In this document: positions 8,360 to 17,532 of the stretch, in pieces
Layout of the letters: each line of letters begins with the position of its first letter
Position numbering within the stretch: position 1 is the first letter of the stretch
DNA from: Dyadobacter soli
GTDB taxonomy: Bacteria > Bacteroidota > Bacteroidia > Cytophagales > Spirosomataceae
Reading direction: 5' to 3'
DNA length: 64,000 bases
Assembly (NCBI RefSeq): GCF_900101885.1
Contig: NZ_FNAN01000014.1
Span: 124,001-188,000, forward strand
Position numbers and translations under genes: made by a program
The notes under the pieces: generated by a model
Databases searched by the model: none
What the model saw: the letters and a program-made list of their open reading frames with translations, nothing else
Told to the model about the DNA's origin: nothing

Positions 8360-9859
8360 ATGTCCAAATACATTGCCGCCATTGACCAGGGTACTACCAG
8401 CACACGCTGCATACTTTTCAACCAACAGGGGAATATCGTTTCGGTAGGACAAAAAGAACACGAACAGATTTACCCGAAACCCGGCTGGGTGGAACATAAT
8501 CCCACCGAAATCTGGAAAAATACCCTGGAAGTGATCGCATTGGCACGCATTCATGTATCGGCGCACGCGTCGGATATTGCGGCGGTGGGCATTACCAACC
8601 AGCGCGAAACGACCGTCGTCTGGAACAAGCGCACCGGCAAGCCTTATTATAATGCATTGGTTTGGCAAGACACCCGTACCTCCGATCTGGTAGCGAAATA
8701 TGAAAAGGAAGGCGGGCTCAACCAGTTCCGCGACATTACCGGCCTGCCCGTGTCTACCTATTTCAGTGGTTTAAAATTGAAATGGCTGCTTGAAAACGTG
8801 GAGGGCATCCGGGAAGACGCTGAAAAAGGCGAGGCGATTTTCGGGAACATCGACACCTTCCTGATCTGGCACCTGACCGGCGGCACGCACGGCGGCATTC
8901 ACGTGACCGATGTGACCAATGCCAGCCGCACGCAGCTCATGAACCTACGCACATTGCAGTGGGACAAATCGATGCTCGCCGCTTATAATATCCCCGAAAT
9001 CATGCTGCCCGCCATCAAAAGCAGCAGTGAAATATATGGTTATTCCGATCACGAGGTTCTTCCGGGCGTACCCGTCGCCGGCGACCTCGGTGACCAGCAT
9101 GCTGCATTGGTAGGCCAAACCTGCTTCGAGCCCGGCATGGCCAAAAACACCTACGGGACCGGCTGCTTCCTCGTGATGAACACCGGTACCGAGCTGAAAA
9201 CCTCCGAAAACGGCCTGTTAACCACGATTTCCTACAAATTCGGCGACCAACCCGTGCAATATGCATTGGAAGGCAGCGTAGCCGTCACCGGTGCACTCGT
9301 GCAATGGCTCCGCGACAACCTCGGCCTGATCCAGAACGCGAGCGACATCGAACCACTCGCTGCAACTGTCGAAGATAACGGCGGCGCCTACTTTGTACCC
9401 GCATTCTCAGGACTTTATGCACCCTACTGGCGCAACGACGCGCGAGGCGTGGTCGCGGGCCTCACGCGCTACGTGAACAAGGGGCACATCGCACGCGCCG
9501 TACTCGAAGCTACGGCTTATCAGACGGCTGATGTGGTAAAAGCAATGGAACAAGATTCCGGCATCGAGCTCGCCTGCCTGCGCGTCGATGGCGGTATGGT
9601 TCATAACCAGCTATTAATGCAATTCCAATCGGATATTCTCAACACGCAAGTCGTTTCTCCGGCCGTCGCCGAAACCACCGCGCTCGGCGCCGCATATGCC
9701 GCCGGACTCGCCGTCGGTTATTGGAAAAGCACCGACGATTTGAAGAAAAACTGGGCCGTCGCTCACACCTGGCATCCCGATATGGCCGAAGAAAAGCGCA
9801 ATGCTTACTATAAAGGCTGGAAAAAGGCAGTTACCAAATCTTACGACTGGATTGATTAG
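8360..9859 (+). CDS. glpK: Glycerol kinase
   Basis: Phosphorylates glycerol to glycerol-3-phosphate with ATP; 499 residues, full length for the FGGY family. The N-terminus has AAIDQGTTSTRCILF, followed by GITNQRETTVVWNKRTG, VWQDTRT, and the two FGGY signatures (YFSGLKLKWLL region and the C-terminal GGMVHNQLLMQFQSDIL). No glpF or glpD is adjacent, which suggests a single-gene unit. The 3' end is followed at once by decamer array 2, which ends in a T-run and may act as its terminator. Confidence 0.96.
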   Translation: MSKYIAAIDQGTTSTRCILFNQQGNIVSVGQKEHEQIYPKPGWVEHNPTEIWKNTLEVIALARIHVSAHASDIAAVGITNQRETTVVWNKRTGKPYYNALVWQDTRTSDLVAKYEKEGGLNQFRDITGLPVSTYFSGLKLKWLLENVEGIREDAEKGEAIFGNIDTFLIWHLTGGTHGGIHVTDVTNASRTQLMNLRTLQWDKSMLAAYNIPEIMLPAIKSSSEIYGYSDHEVLPGVPVAGDLGDQHAALVGQTCFEPGMAKNTYGTGCFLVMNTGTELKTSENGLLTTISYKFGDQPVQYALEGSVAVTGALVQWLRDNLGLIQNASDIEPLAATVEDNGGAYFVPAFSGLYAPYWRNDARGVVAGLTRYVNKGHIARAVLEATAYQTADVVKAMEQDSGIELACLRVDGGMVHNQLLMQFQSDILNTQVVSPAVAETTALGAAYAAGLAVGYWKSTDDLKKNWAVAHTWHPDMAEEKRNAYYKGWKKAVTKSYDWID

Positions 9860-9863
9860 TGAC

Positions 9864-9996
9864 GGTGTGTTTGTCGGGTGTTTGTCAAGTGTTGTCAGAT
9901 AGAGTCAGGATTTTGAATGAAAATTTCTCCTCTCCTAACTATTCCTGACTACAAATGACTACAAATGACAACACCTGACCACCAATGACCTTTTTT
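9864..9996. repeat. Inverted decamer array 2, ending in a T-run
   Basis: Same architecture as the array at 5701. The left half has four units with GTC(A/G) at 10-11 base spacing; the centre is about 40 bases; the right half has five units starting with TGAC at exact 10-base spacing (for example TGACTACAAA twice, TGACAACACC). It starts five bases after the glpK stop and is followed directly by six T (9991-9996), which is what a terminator hairpin on the plus strand would show. Confidence 0.88.
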
Positions 9997-10079
9997 ATAA
10001 TCTTTATAAACAAGCCCATTCCTTGTGCCGTCAAGCGGTTCACCTTAACTTCGCGGTGCCAAATCAACCTCAGTAACCC

Positions 10080-10889
10080 ATGCATACCCTCCATCTCAAA
10101 AAGCCCCTTGCTTTTTTTGATCTTGAGACAACAGGAGTAAATATTGTCCGCGACCGCATTGTAGAGATTTCCGTTGTAAAAGCATTGGTGAATGGCGAAA
10201 CCGAAATCCGTACCCGGAGAATCAATCCTGAAATGCCTATCCCGCTGGAAAGCAGCCTCATACACGGCATTTACGACGAGGATATAAAGGACGCCCCCAC
10301 ATTTAAAAGCATTGCCAAAAACCTGGCGACATTCCTCGAAGGATGCGACCTGGCGGGCTTTAACAGCAACCGTTTCGACATTCCGATGCTCGTGGAGGAG
10401 TTCCTGCGCGTGGGAGTGGATTTCGATGTGAAAAACCGCCGGATGGTGGACGTGCAACGCATTTACCACATGATGGAGCCTCGCAACCTGGGAGCTGCCT
10501 ACAAGTTCTATTGCGGCAAAACGCTCGACAATGCACACAGCGCCGAAGCGGATACCATTGCCACATTTGAAGTATTACAAGGGCAAATCGAAAAGTACCA
10601 GGGCGTTACGCTCACGGATTCGCACGGTAAGGTTACCGAGCCGGTGAAGAACGATGTAACCGCATTGCACGAGCTCACCGCGTCCAAAATCGTGGACTTC
10701 GCGGGCCGGATGGTATTCAACGACAAAGGTGAAGAGGTTTTCAATTTTGGAAAGCACAATGGCAAGCGCGTGACCGACATCCTGAAAAACGAACCGTCGT
10801 TTTTCGACTGGATGATGAAAGGCGAGTTTCCACTCGACACGAAACGCAAATTGACGGAGATTAAATTAAGGGGATTAACCCAACGTTGA
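10080..10889 (+). CDS. 3'-5' exonuclease, DnaQ/ExoX type
   Basis: 269 residues, DEDDh-type exonuclease. The ExoI motif is FFDLETTGV (residues 12-20, catalytic Asp and Glu). ExoII is AGFNSNRFDIPML near residue 92, and ExoIII is HSAEADTIAT near residue 155 (catalytic His and Asp). A C-terminal piece (about 215-265, FNFGKHNGKRVTDI) resembles the exodeoxyribonuclease X C-terminal domain. It could be a proofreading-like subunit or a repair/processing exonuclease; the tail favours the latter. It stands between array 2 and the nuoK promoter. Confidence 0.88.
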   Translation: MHTLHLKKPLAFFDLETTGVNIVRDRIVEISVVKALVNGETEIRTRRINPEMPIPLESSLIHGIYDEDIKDAPTFKSIAKNLATFLEGCDLAGFNSNRFDIPMLVEEFLRVGVDFDVKNRRMVDVQRIYHMMEPRNLGAAYKFYCGKTLDNAHSAEADTIATFEVLQGQIEKYQGVTLTDSHGKVTEPVKNDVTALHELTASKIVDFAGRMVFNDKGEEVFNFGKHNGKRVTDILKNEPSFFDWMMKGEFPLDTKRKLTEIKLRGLTQR

Positions 10890-10906
10890 CATAATCTTAC
10901 CTCAGG

Positions 10907-10937
10907 TTTGAGTAAGTAGTAATTATGTCTATTTTTG
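10907..10937 (+). promoter_or_regulatory. Promoter of nuoKLMN
   Basis: TTTG at 10907-10910 and TATTTTTG at 10930-10937 are 19 bases apart: a textbook Bacteroidota primary promoter. Transcription would begin near 10943, leaving a leader of about 50 bases before nuoK. A second perfect TATTTTTG at 10947-10954 lacks a spaced -33 element. Confidence 0.72.
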
Positions 10938-10991
10938 CCTGAAATCTATTTTTGACTATTTTAACCGGATATCCCATTAGGTAAACCTGCT

Positions 10992-11345
10992 ATGATCCCA
11001 AACCCTACCATGCCAGAGGTTAACATACCAGCGGTTATTCAACATATCCCACTTCAAAGTTACCTAATCCTTGCAACCCTGCTTTTCGTGATCGGTATCA
11101 TCGGTGTGCTTACACGCAGGAATGCAATCATCATTTTTATGTCGATCGAGTTAATGCTGAACGCCGCAAACCTGCTGCTGATCGCATTCTCCTCCTACCG
11201 GTCCGATCCATCCGCACAGGTTTTCGTGTTCTTCATCATGGCCGTAGCCGCTGCCGAAGTGGCCGTGGGGCTTGCCATTATCGTAATGATTTACCGCAAC
11301 ACCAGAAATACGGACATCGGGTTCCTGAACAAGCTGAAATGGTAA
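10992..11345 (+). CDS. nuoK: NADH-quinone oxidoreductase subunit K
   Basis: Membrane subunit of respiratory complex I, 117 residues with three transmembrane helices (about residues 23-42, 48-72, 80-105). The second helix carries the conserved buried Glu of MSIELMLNAANLLL and the third has AAAEVAVGLAIIV, both part of the proton path. A start at MPEV (11010) is also possible. It is the first gene of nuoK-L-M-N; nuoA-J are not in the window, and no nuoJ lies upstream. Confidence 0.95.
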   Translation: MIPNPTMPEVNIPAVIQHIPLQSYLILATLLFVIGIIGVLTRRNAIIIFMSIELMLNAANLLLIAFSSYRSDPSAQVFVFFIMAVAAAEVAVGLAIIVMIYRNTRNTDIGFLNKLKW

Positions 11346-11398
11346 CTATCGGCGCGTAGCCGGTACACAATCAAGAGATTAAAGATTAAAAAATAGAC

Positions 11399-13318
11399 AT
11401 GTCTGCATCATTACTCATCCTGATTCCGCTGCTGCCGCTTGCCGGCTTCCTGATCAACGGAATAGGATTCCCCAATATTCCCAAAGGCGCAGTCGGCATT
11501 ATCGGAACTTTGGCGGTCGTTGCCAGTTTCGTATTGTCGGTCATGACTTTCAACGCATTCGTAGCATCCGGCAGCCAGCCGTTCATCGTACCGCTTTTCG
11601 ACTGGATCACCGTCGGCGACCTCAACATCCCGTTCTCCTTCCAGGTTGATCAGCTATCGTTGTTAATGCTGATGATCATCACCGGCGTAGGCTCGCTGAT
11701 CCACATTTATTCGATCGGCTACATGCACCACGATCCGGGTTTTGGTAAATTTTTCGCTTACCTGAACCTGTTTTTGTTTTTCATGCTCCTGCTGGTGCTC
11801 GGTTCGAACTACGTGATCATGTTCATCGGCTGGGAAGGCGTAGGGCTGTGCTCTTACCTGCTCATCGGTTTCTGGAACAAGAACACCAACTACAACAATG
11901 CAGCCCGTAAGGCATTCATTATGAACCGCGTGGGTGACCTTGGATTCCTCCTGGGTATCTTCACGATCATCGCCACATTCGGTTCGGTAGAATATTCGGA
12001 AGTGTTTGCCAAAGCCGCTGCCGGTTTTCAGGTGGGCGATCCGGTGATCATTACCATTACCTTGTTCCTCTTTGTAGGTGCAATGGGTAAATCGGCCCAG
12101 ATTCCATTGTACACGTGGCTACCCGATGCGATGGCAGGTCCTACCCCTGTATCCGCGCTCATTCACGCGGCTACGATGGTTACCGCGGGTATCTACATGG
12201 TGATCCGCTCCAACGTGCTCTATTCTTTGGCGCCTTCGACGCTCGAAATCGTCGGCATTATCGGTGGTGCTACCGCATTGTTCGCCGCATCGATCGGCCT
12301 TTTGCAGAACGATATCAAGAAAGTACTGGCCTACTCTACTGTGAGTCAGCTGGGCTATATGTTCATGGGCCTGGGCGCGATGGCCTATTCGGCATCGATG
12401 TTCCACGTTATTACCCACGCATTCTTCAAAGCATTGCTTTTCCTCGGTGCCGGTAGCGTGATCCACGCGATGTCCGACGAACAGGATATCCGCTCGATGG
12501 GTGGTTTAAGAAAAAAATTGCCTGTTACCTTCCTTACCTTCCTGATCGCGACTATCGCTATTTCAGGTATCCCGCCATTTGCAGGTTTCTTCTCGAAAGA
12601 TGAAATCCTTGCGCATGTTTTTGAACACAACAAAATCCTGTGGGTAATCGGTGTACTCGGTTCGGTAATGACTTCCTTCTATATGTTCCGCCTGCTGTTC
12701 CTGACATTCTTTGGGACATTCCGCGGTACACACGAGCAGGAGCACCATTTGCATGAATCGCCTGCTTCGATGACGGTACCATTGATCATCCTTGCCATTC
12801 TGTCGGCTGTCGGTGGTTTCATCGGCGTTCCCGAAGCATTGCACGGTTCGCACCAGCTGGCGCAGTTTATGAACCCGCTTTACGATCTCGCCAAAACCGC
12901 AAACCCGGCCGCATTTGAACATACTTCCCTTTCGCATTCGGAAGAATACATGCTGATGGCCGTTTCAGTTGCGGCAGCATTGATCTCCGCCATTGCAGCT
13001 TATGTAATGTATGTACAAAAAAGCGCGGTACCTGCACCCGATTCGGAAGAAAAATCAGGCTTGCAGCGTGCGGTTTACAACAAGTACTATGTCGACGAAC
13101 TGTACGACGCGGTATTTGTGAAACCGATCAAAACGCTTTCCAATGTCCTTTACAGCTTCGGCGAGATCTTTATCGACCTCATCATCGATGCATTTGTAAA
13201 ACTCGTGAGCCTGGGCGCCAAATTGTTGAGAAAAACACAAACCGGCTCCACCGGCGAATACGTATTCGCAATGGTGATCGGCATTGTGGTCATATTATTC
13301 TGGAAGCTGTTACTCTGA
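11399..13318 (+). CDS. nuoL: NADH-quinone oxidoreductase subunit L
   Basis: Large antiporter-like, proton-pumping subunit of complex I, 639 residues with about 15-16 membrane helices. Typical blocks are FIGWEGVGLCSYLLIGFW (conserved Glu), MGKSAQIPLYTWLPDAM, ALIHAATMVTAGIYM and VLAYSTVSQLGYMF. The C-terminal stretch includes the lateral-helix region and a last membrane anchor. It follows nuoK by 53 bases and precedes nuoM by 54. Confidence 0.97.
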   Translation: MSASLLILIPLLPLAGFLINGIGFPNIPKGAVGIIGTLAVVASFVLSVMTFNAFVASGSQPFIVPLFDWITVGDLNIPFSFQVDQLSLLMLMIITGVGSLIHIYSIGYMHHDPGFGKFFAYLNLFLFFMLLLVLGSNYVIMFIGWEGVGLCSYLLIGFWNKNTNYNNAARKAFIMNRVGDLGFLLGIFTIIATFGSVEYSEVFAKAAAGFQVGDPVIITITLFLFVGAMGKSAQIPLYTWLPDAMAGPTPVSALIHAATMVTAGIYMVIRSNVLYSLAPSTLEIVGIIGGATALFAASIGLLQNDIKKVLAYSTVSQLGYMFMGLGAMAYSASMFHVITHAFFKALLFLGAGSVIHAMSDEQDIRSMGGLRKKLPVTFLTFLIATIAISGIPPFAGFFSKDEILAHVFEHNKILWVIGVLGSVMTSFYMFRLLFLTFFGTFRGTHEQEHHLHESPASMTVPLIILAILSAVGGFIGVPEALHGSHQLAQFMNPLYDLAKTANPAAFEHTSLSHSEEYMLMAVSVAAALISAIAAYVMYVQKSAVPAPDSEEKSGLQRAVYNKYYVDELYDAVFVKPIKTLSNVLYSFGEIFIDLIIDAFVKLVSLGAKLLRKTQTGSTGEYVFAMVIGIVVILFWKLLL

Positions 13319-13372
13319 TCCGATCATCCATAAATCCGTTCCATAGTAGTTTCGGACCGTCGACTTGAAAAT

Positions 13373-14821
13373 ATGCTTACTCTTCTTTTAATACTTTTAC
13401 CCATAGCGGCAGGCGTCATCACCCTCCTGGCCGGCGAACGCATGGCGAAGCAGCTCGCACTGGTGGGCGGTTTGGCCGGATTAGGCCTCGCTATTTTCAC
13501 CTGGCTGCAATTCGACCCCGCGGCTGGTTCCCAATTCGGGTTCAAATACGCCTGGCTCACATCCGGAGGCATTTCTTTTGCCGCCGGTATCGACGGTATC
13601 AGCATGCTGCTCGTTTTGCTCACCACGTTCCTGACGCCGCTGATCATCCTTTCAGCATTTAAAAACGAGTACAAAAACCCGACGGCATTCTATTCGCTGA
13701 TCCTTTTTATGGAAGCGGCGCTGATCGGTGTTTTCACAGCTACCGACGCATTCCTTTTCTACCTGTTTTTCGAAGCCGCTTTGATCCCCGTTTACTTCCT
13801 GGCGGCGATATGGGGCGGAGAGAACCGGATTAAGGTTACATTTAAATTCTTCATTTACACGATCTTCGGAAGCTTGTTCATGTTCGTGGCGCTGGTTTAC
13901 CTCTATTACCAAACTCCGGGCGCGCATACTTCCGAGATTTCAGCATTCTACCAACTGCAACTGAGCCCCGCAGCACAGGGTTACGTGTTCTGGGCATTCT
14001 TCATTGCATTTGCCATTAAAATGCCGCTTTTCCCCTTCCACACCTGGCAGCCGGATACTTACACCGAGTCGCCTACCGCGGCTACGATGCTGTTATCGGG
14101 TATTATGCTTAAAATGGGGGTTTACGGTCTGATCCGCCTGCTGCTGCCGATCGTGCCGCTGGGCATGGAGCAATGGGGTTTCCTGGCGATGATCCTTTCG
14201 GTGATCGGTATCATCTACGGTTCCATCATCGCCATCCAGCAGAGCGACATGAAAACGCTCATCGCGTATTCGTCATTCGCACACGTGGGACTCATGGCCG
14301 CCGGTGTATTCTCTTCTTCATTGAATGGCTTGCAAGGCGCGCTGATCCAGATGCTGGCGCACGGTATCAACGTGATCGGCCTGTTCTTCATCGTCGACAT
14401 CATTTATTCGAGAACCAAAACCCGTTACCTCGACCAGCTCGGCGGGATTACCCAAAGCACGCCGCATTTGAGCGTGTACTTCATGATATTGCTGCTCGGT
14501 AGCGTGGCATTGCCGCTTACCAACGGTTTTGTGGGTGAATTCCTGTTGCTTTCGAGTGTATTCCAATACAAAGGCTGGCTCGGTGCCGTAGCTGGTCTGA
14601 CGATCATTCTCGGTTCGGTGTACATGCTCCGTTTGTTCCAGAAATCCATGTTCGGGCCGAAATCCAAATGGGTGGAAGGCTTCCAGGACCTTACTGCCAG
14701 TGAGCGGGCTGTATTGCTGCCGCTGATCGTGATGGTATTCTGGATCGGTATTTACCCAAGCACATTCCTGAAAATAACTGAGCCTGCTGTAACCCAATTG
14801 TTGCAACTGGTCAATAACTAA
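13373..14821 (+). CDS. nuoM: NADH-quinone oxidoreductase subunit M
   Basis: Antiporter-like proton-pumping subunit of complex I, 482 residues, about 14 membrane helices. Conserved blocks are YLFFEAALIPVYFL (key Glu), KMPLFPFHTWQPDTYTESPTAATMLLSGIMLKMG and MKTLIAYSSFAHVGLMAAG. It sits between nuoL and nuoN in the same unit, with a nine-base gap to nuoN. Confidence 0.97.
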   Translation: MLTLLLILLPIAAGVITLLAGERMAKQLALVGGLAGLGLAIFTWLQFDPAAGSQFGFKYAWLTSGGISFAAGIDGISMLLVLLTTFLTPLIILSAFKNEYKNPTAFYSLILFMEAALIGVFTATDAFLFYLFFEAALIPVYFLAAIWGGENRIKVTFKFFIYTIFGSLFMFVALVYLYYQTPGAHTSEISAFYQLQLSPAAQGYVFWAFFIAFAIKMPLFPFHTWQPDTYTESPTAATMLLSGIMLKMGVYGLIRLLLPIVPLGMEQWGFLAMILSVIGIIYGSIIAIQQSDMKTLIAYSSFAHVGLMAAGVFSSSLNGLQGALIQMLAHGINVIGLFFIVDIIYSRTKTRYLDQLGGITQSTPHLSVYFMILLLGSVALPLTNGFVGEFLLLSSVFQYKGWLGAVAGLTIILGSVYMLRLFQKSMFGPKSKWVEGFQDLTASERAVLLPLIVMVFWIGIYPSTFLKITEPAVTQLLQLVNN

Positions 14822-14830
14822 GTTAAGAAT

Positions 14831-16225
14831 ATGTATCCCATTATATTGTTGTCGGTTTTTGGAGTAGTAACGCTTTTTCTGGGCTTCTCGAAATCCAAGA
14901 ACATCCTCCTGCCATCTACCCTGCTTTTCCTGGCTATCGCGCTGGGAAGCAACTTCATCGAATGGGGCAAAGGGCCGTTACTGTACTTCTACGATATGCT
15001 GCGCGTCGATAACCTCACGCTTGCATTCAACGGGATCGTGCTGATTTCGGCATTCATGATCGCAGCGATCTCGGGAGGTTTCCAGGACAATGCAGATTCC
15101 GAGCCCGCTGAATATTACGGATTAATGCTTTTCTCCCTCGTAGGGGCCATTATGATGATCGGCTTCGATCACCTGATCATGCTCTTCATCGGCGTCGAAA
15201 TCCTTTCAGTAGCCATGTACGTGCTCACGGGTAGCAACAAGCGTAACCTGCGCTCAAACGAGGCTGCATTGAAATACTTCCTCATGGGCGCATTCGCGAC
15301 GGGTTTCCTGCTTTTTGGAATGACGTTGATTTACGGCGCAACCGGCTCTTTCCAGCTTACAGCTATCCAGGGGTTCGCATCGAATATGAATCCCGCATCG
15401 CAATCCTACATTTTCTACGCGGGTTTGCTGCTATTGCTAATCGGTATGCTTTTCAAAGTATCAGCCGCCCCGTTCCACTTCTGGACGCCGGATGTGTACG
15501 AAGGCGCGCCTACCATTTTCACGACGTTCATGTCGACGATCGTTAAAACTGCCGGATTTGCCGCATTGTTCCGTTTGCTGAACCATTCATTCGCTATCTA
15601 CAATTTCTGGTGGATCGTGATTGCGGTCATCGCGGTACTGACATTGCTCGTGGGCAACATCGGCGCTACCAGCCAGAACAGCTTTAAAAGAATGCTGGCC
15701 TACTCGGGTATCTCGCACGCGGGTTACCTGCTGATCGCGCTCACGGCCCTGACCAAGCCTACTCAAAACGCCATTATCTTTTACTCACTTGCATACTCGT
15801 TATCGACCATCGCCGCATTTGGTGTGCTGATGCTCGTTGCGAAGGAAAAAACGATCGAAGGACAGCCGAACGAGCGCTACGAGGCATTCAATGGTTTGGC
15901 TAAACAAAACCCTTTGCTCGCGTTCGTTCTGACGGTATCCATGCTTTCACTGGCAGGTATTCCGTTGACGGCTGGTTTCTGGGGTAAATTCTTCATCTTC
16001 ACCAGCGCCGCAGAGCGTGGTATCATGTGGATTGCCGTGATTGCCGTTCTGATGTCGACAGTCGGTATCTACTACTATTTCCGGGTGATCATTTCTTCGT
16101 ATTTCAAAGAAGGGGACACGGTACGGATCCGCGTCGCGCCTTTCTACCAGATTATCCTGGTACTGGCTACATTTCTCACGATCCTGTTTGGTCTGGCGCC
16201 GGGTATCTTCGAAAAACTGATCTGA
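14831..16225 (+). CDS. nuoN: NADH-quinone oxidoreductase subunit N
   Basis: Last antiporter-like membrane subunit of complex I, 464 residues, about 14 helices. Conserved segments include MLFIGVEILSVAMYVLTG (key Glu), KVSAAPFHFWTPDVYEGAPT and FKRMLAYSGISHAGYLLIAL. A terminator follows 24 bases after the stop, closing the nuoKLMN operon. Confidence 0.96.
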   Translation: MYPIILLSVFGVVTLFLGFSKSKNILLPSTLLFLAIALGSNFIEWGKGPLLYFYDMLRVDNLTLAFNGIVLISAFMIAAISGGFQDNADSEPAEYYGLMLFSLVGAIMMIGFDHLIMLFIGVEILSVAMYVLTGSNKRNLRSNEAALKYFLMGAFATGFLLFGMTLIYGATGSFQLTAIQGFASNMNPASQSYIFYAGLLLLLIGMLFKVSAAPFHFWTPDVYEGAPTIFTTFMSTIVKTAGFAALFRLLNHSFAIYNFWWIVIAVIAVLTLLVGNIGATSQNSFKRMLAYSGISHAGYLLIALTALTKPTQNAIIFYSLAYSLSTIAAFGVLMLVAKEKTIEGQPNERYEAFNGLAKQNPLLAFVLTVSMLSLAGIPLTAGFWGKFFIFTSAAERGIMWIAVIAVLMSTVGIYYYFRVIISSYFKEGDTVRIRVAPFYQIILVLATFLTILFGLAPGIFEKLI

Positions 16226-16248
16226 AATCATTCAAATAATACCTTTTG

Positions 16249-16281
16249 AAAAGAGCTGTATAACCTACGGCTCTTTTTTTG
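16249..16281 (+). terminator. Terminator after nuoN
   Basis: An 8-bp stem, AAAAGAGC pairing with GCTCTTTT, closes a 13-base loop and runs into a T tract, 24 bases after the nuoN stop. Confidence 0.8.
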
Positions 16282-16309
16282 TTACCAATTTTCCAAACAA
16301 GCGTATCAA

Positions 16310-16336
16310 GGATATCAATTATTTAAAACGATATCC
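16310..16336 (+). repeat. Short inverted repeat before the CapD-like gene
   Basis: GGATATC and GATATCC, exactly complementary arms of 7 bases separated by 13 A/T-rich bases, end two bases before the ATG at 16339. It could be an operator or an RNA hairpin over the ribosome site. The spacing is suggestive only. Confidence 0.35.
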
Positions 16337-16338
16337 AA

Positions 16339-17499
16339 ATGCAATCACTTCAACACACTTGTCCCCCGTTCACATTCAAGCCGGAAGACCTGCTGAACCG
16401 CGAGCCCATTGAACTGGACCTTCAAAACGCCGCGCACGAAATCCGTCGCCGTAACATCCTCATCACAGGTGCAGCCGGCACCATCGGCAGCGAACTGGCC
16501 TTGCAGGTATGCGCCTGCGCACCTGCGAAAGTGATTTTGGTGGACCAGGCGGAAACAGCATTGTACGAGCTCGACCACCTGCTTCGGCAACAATATCCGC
16601 TAATCGAGATTTGCAGCCAGGTAGCAAGCATTACCGACGCATTACGCATGGCCGGACTGTTTTCCCGGACAGCGATTCACGTCGTTTTCCACGCCGCGGC
16701 CTACAAGCACGTGCCGTTTATGGAGCATCACCCCTACGAAGCGATCAGGGCCAACATACTCGGCACCGAAATCCTGGCCGACCTGGCCGTTTCCTACCGC
16801 GCGCGGAAATTCATTTACATTTCCACCGACAAGGCAATCCGACCCGCCAGCGTAATGGGCGCCACCAAACGCTTCGCCGAACTGTATCTCCAATACCTGA
16901 GCCACGAATATCCCGGTCAGACGCAATTCATCATCACCCGGTTTGGAAATGTATTGGGCTCGGCCGGCTCGTTCCTGCTCCGCTTCGCACAGCAAATCCG
17001 TGAAGGAGGTCCCGTGACGGTTACGCATCCGCTGGCACAGCGGTACCTGATGACGGTCACCGAAGCATGCCAGCTGGTACTGCAAGCTGCGGCGGCGAGC
17101 AACGGTGGCGAAATCCTGTCGTTCGATATGGGTAAACCCGTCCGGATCGCCGATGTCGCACGGAAAATGATCCGGCTTGCGGGATTGGTGCCGGGAAAGG
17201 ATATTCAGATCCGTTTCACCGGATTACGGCCTGGCGAAAAACTGACGGAAGACCTGGATGGTGAGGGAATGCAAACAACCGCATTCGGGCAACTGAAAAC
17301 GGCCCGCTTTTCTGCTCCGGGAGCACAATGTATGCGGTACGCGATGGCCGCATTGCAAAAAGCGCTCGATTCGGGCCAGCCGGTGCAAATGGTTAACGTT
17401 CTCAAAACCGCGATCCCGGAATACATAAGCGCCAATTCGCCCTTTGAGCAATTGGATATGCCGATTGTGGGTGAGCACTTTTTGACCGCCGACGGCTGA
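16339..17499 (+). CDS. CapD-type polysaccharide biosynthesis SDR (soluble)
   Basis: 386-residue NAD(P)-dependent short-chain dehydrogenase of the CapD/FlaA1/WbpM group, likely a UDP-sugar 4,6-dehydratase/epimerase for surface polysaccharide. The Rossmann motif GAAGTIGSEL is at about 43-52, followed by FHAAAYKHVPFMEHHP and STDKAIRPASVMGATKR. The last has Met where ordinary SDRs have the catalytic Tyr, as in WbpM. The membrane segments and extra Rossmann domain of long CapD proteins are absent. It stands alone after the nuo operon. Its stop codon lies in a small direct repeat of TGACCGCCGA at 17487-17513. Confidence 0.85.
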   Translation: MQSLQHTCPPFTFKPEDLLNREPIELDLQNAAHEIRRRNILITGAAGTIGSELALQVCACAPAKVILVDQAETALYELDHLLRQQYPLIEICSQVASITDALRMAGLFSRTAIHVVFHAAAYKHVPFMEHHPYEAIRANILGTEILADLAVSYRARKFIYISTDKAIRPASVMGATKRFAELYLQYLSHEYPGQTQFIITRFGNVLGSAGSFLLRFAQQIREGGPVTVTHPLAQRYLMTVTEACQLVLQAAAASNGGEILSFDMGKPVRIADVARKMIRLAGLVPGKDIQIRFTGLRPGEKLTEDLDGEGMQTTAFGQLKTARFSAPGAQCMRYAMAALQKALDSGQPVQMVNVLKTAIPEYISANSPFEQLDMPIVGEHFLTADG

Positions 17500-17532
17500 C
17501 CGCTGACCGCCGATGTTGGTACGGGTTTGTGA

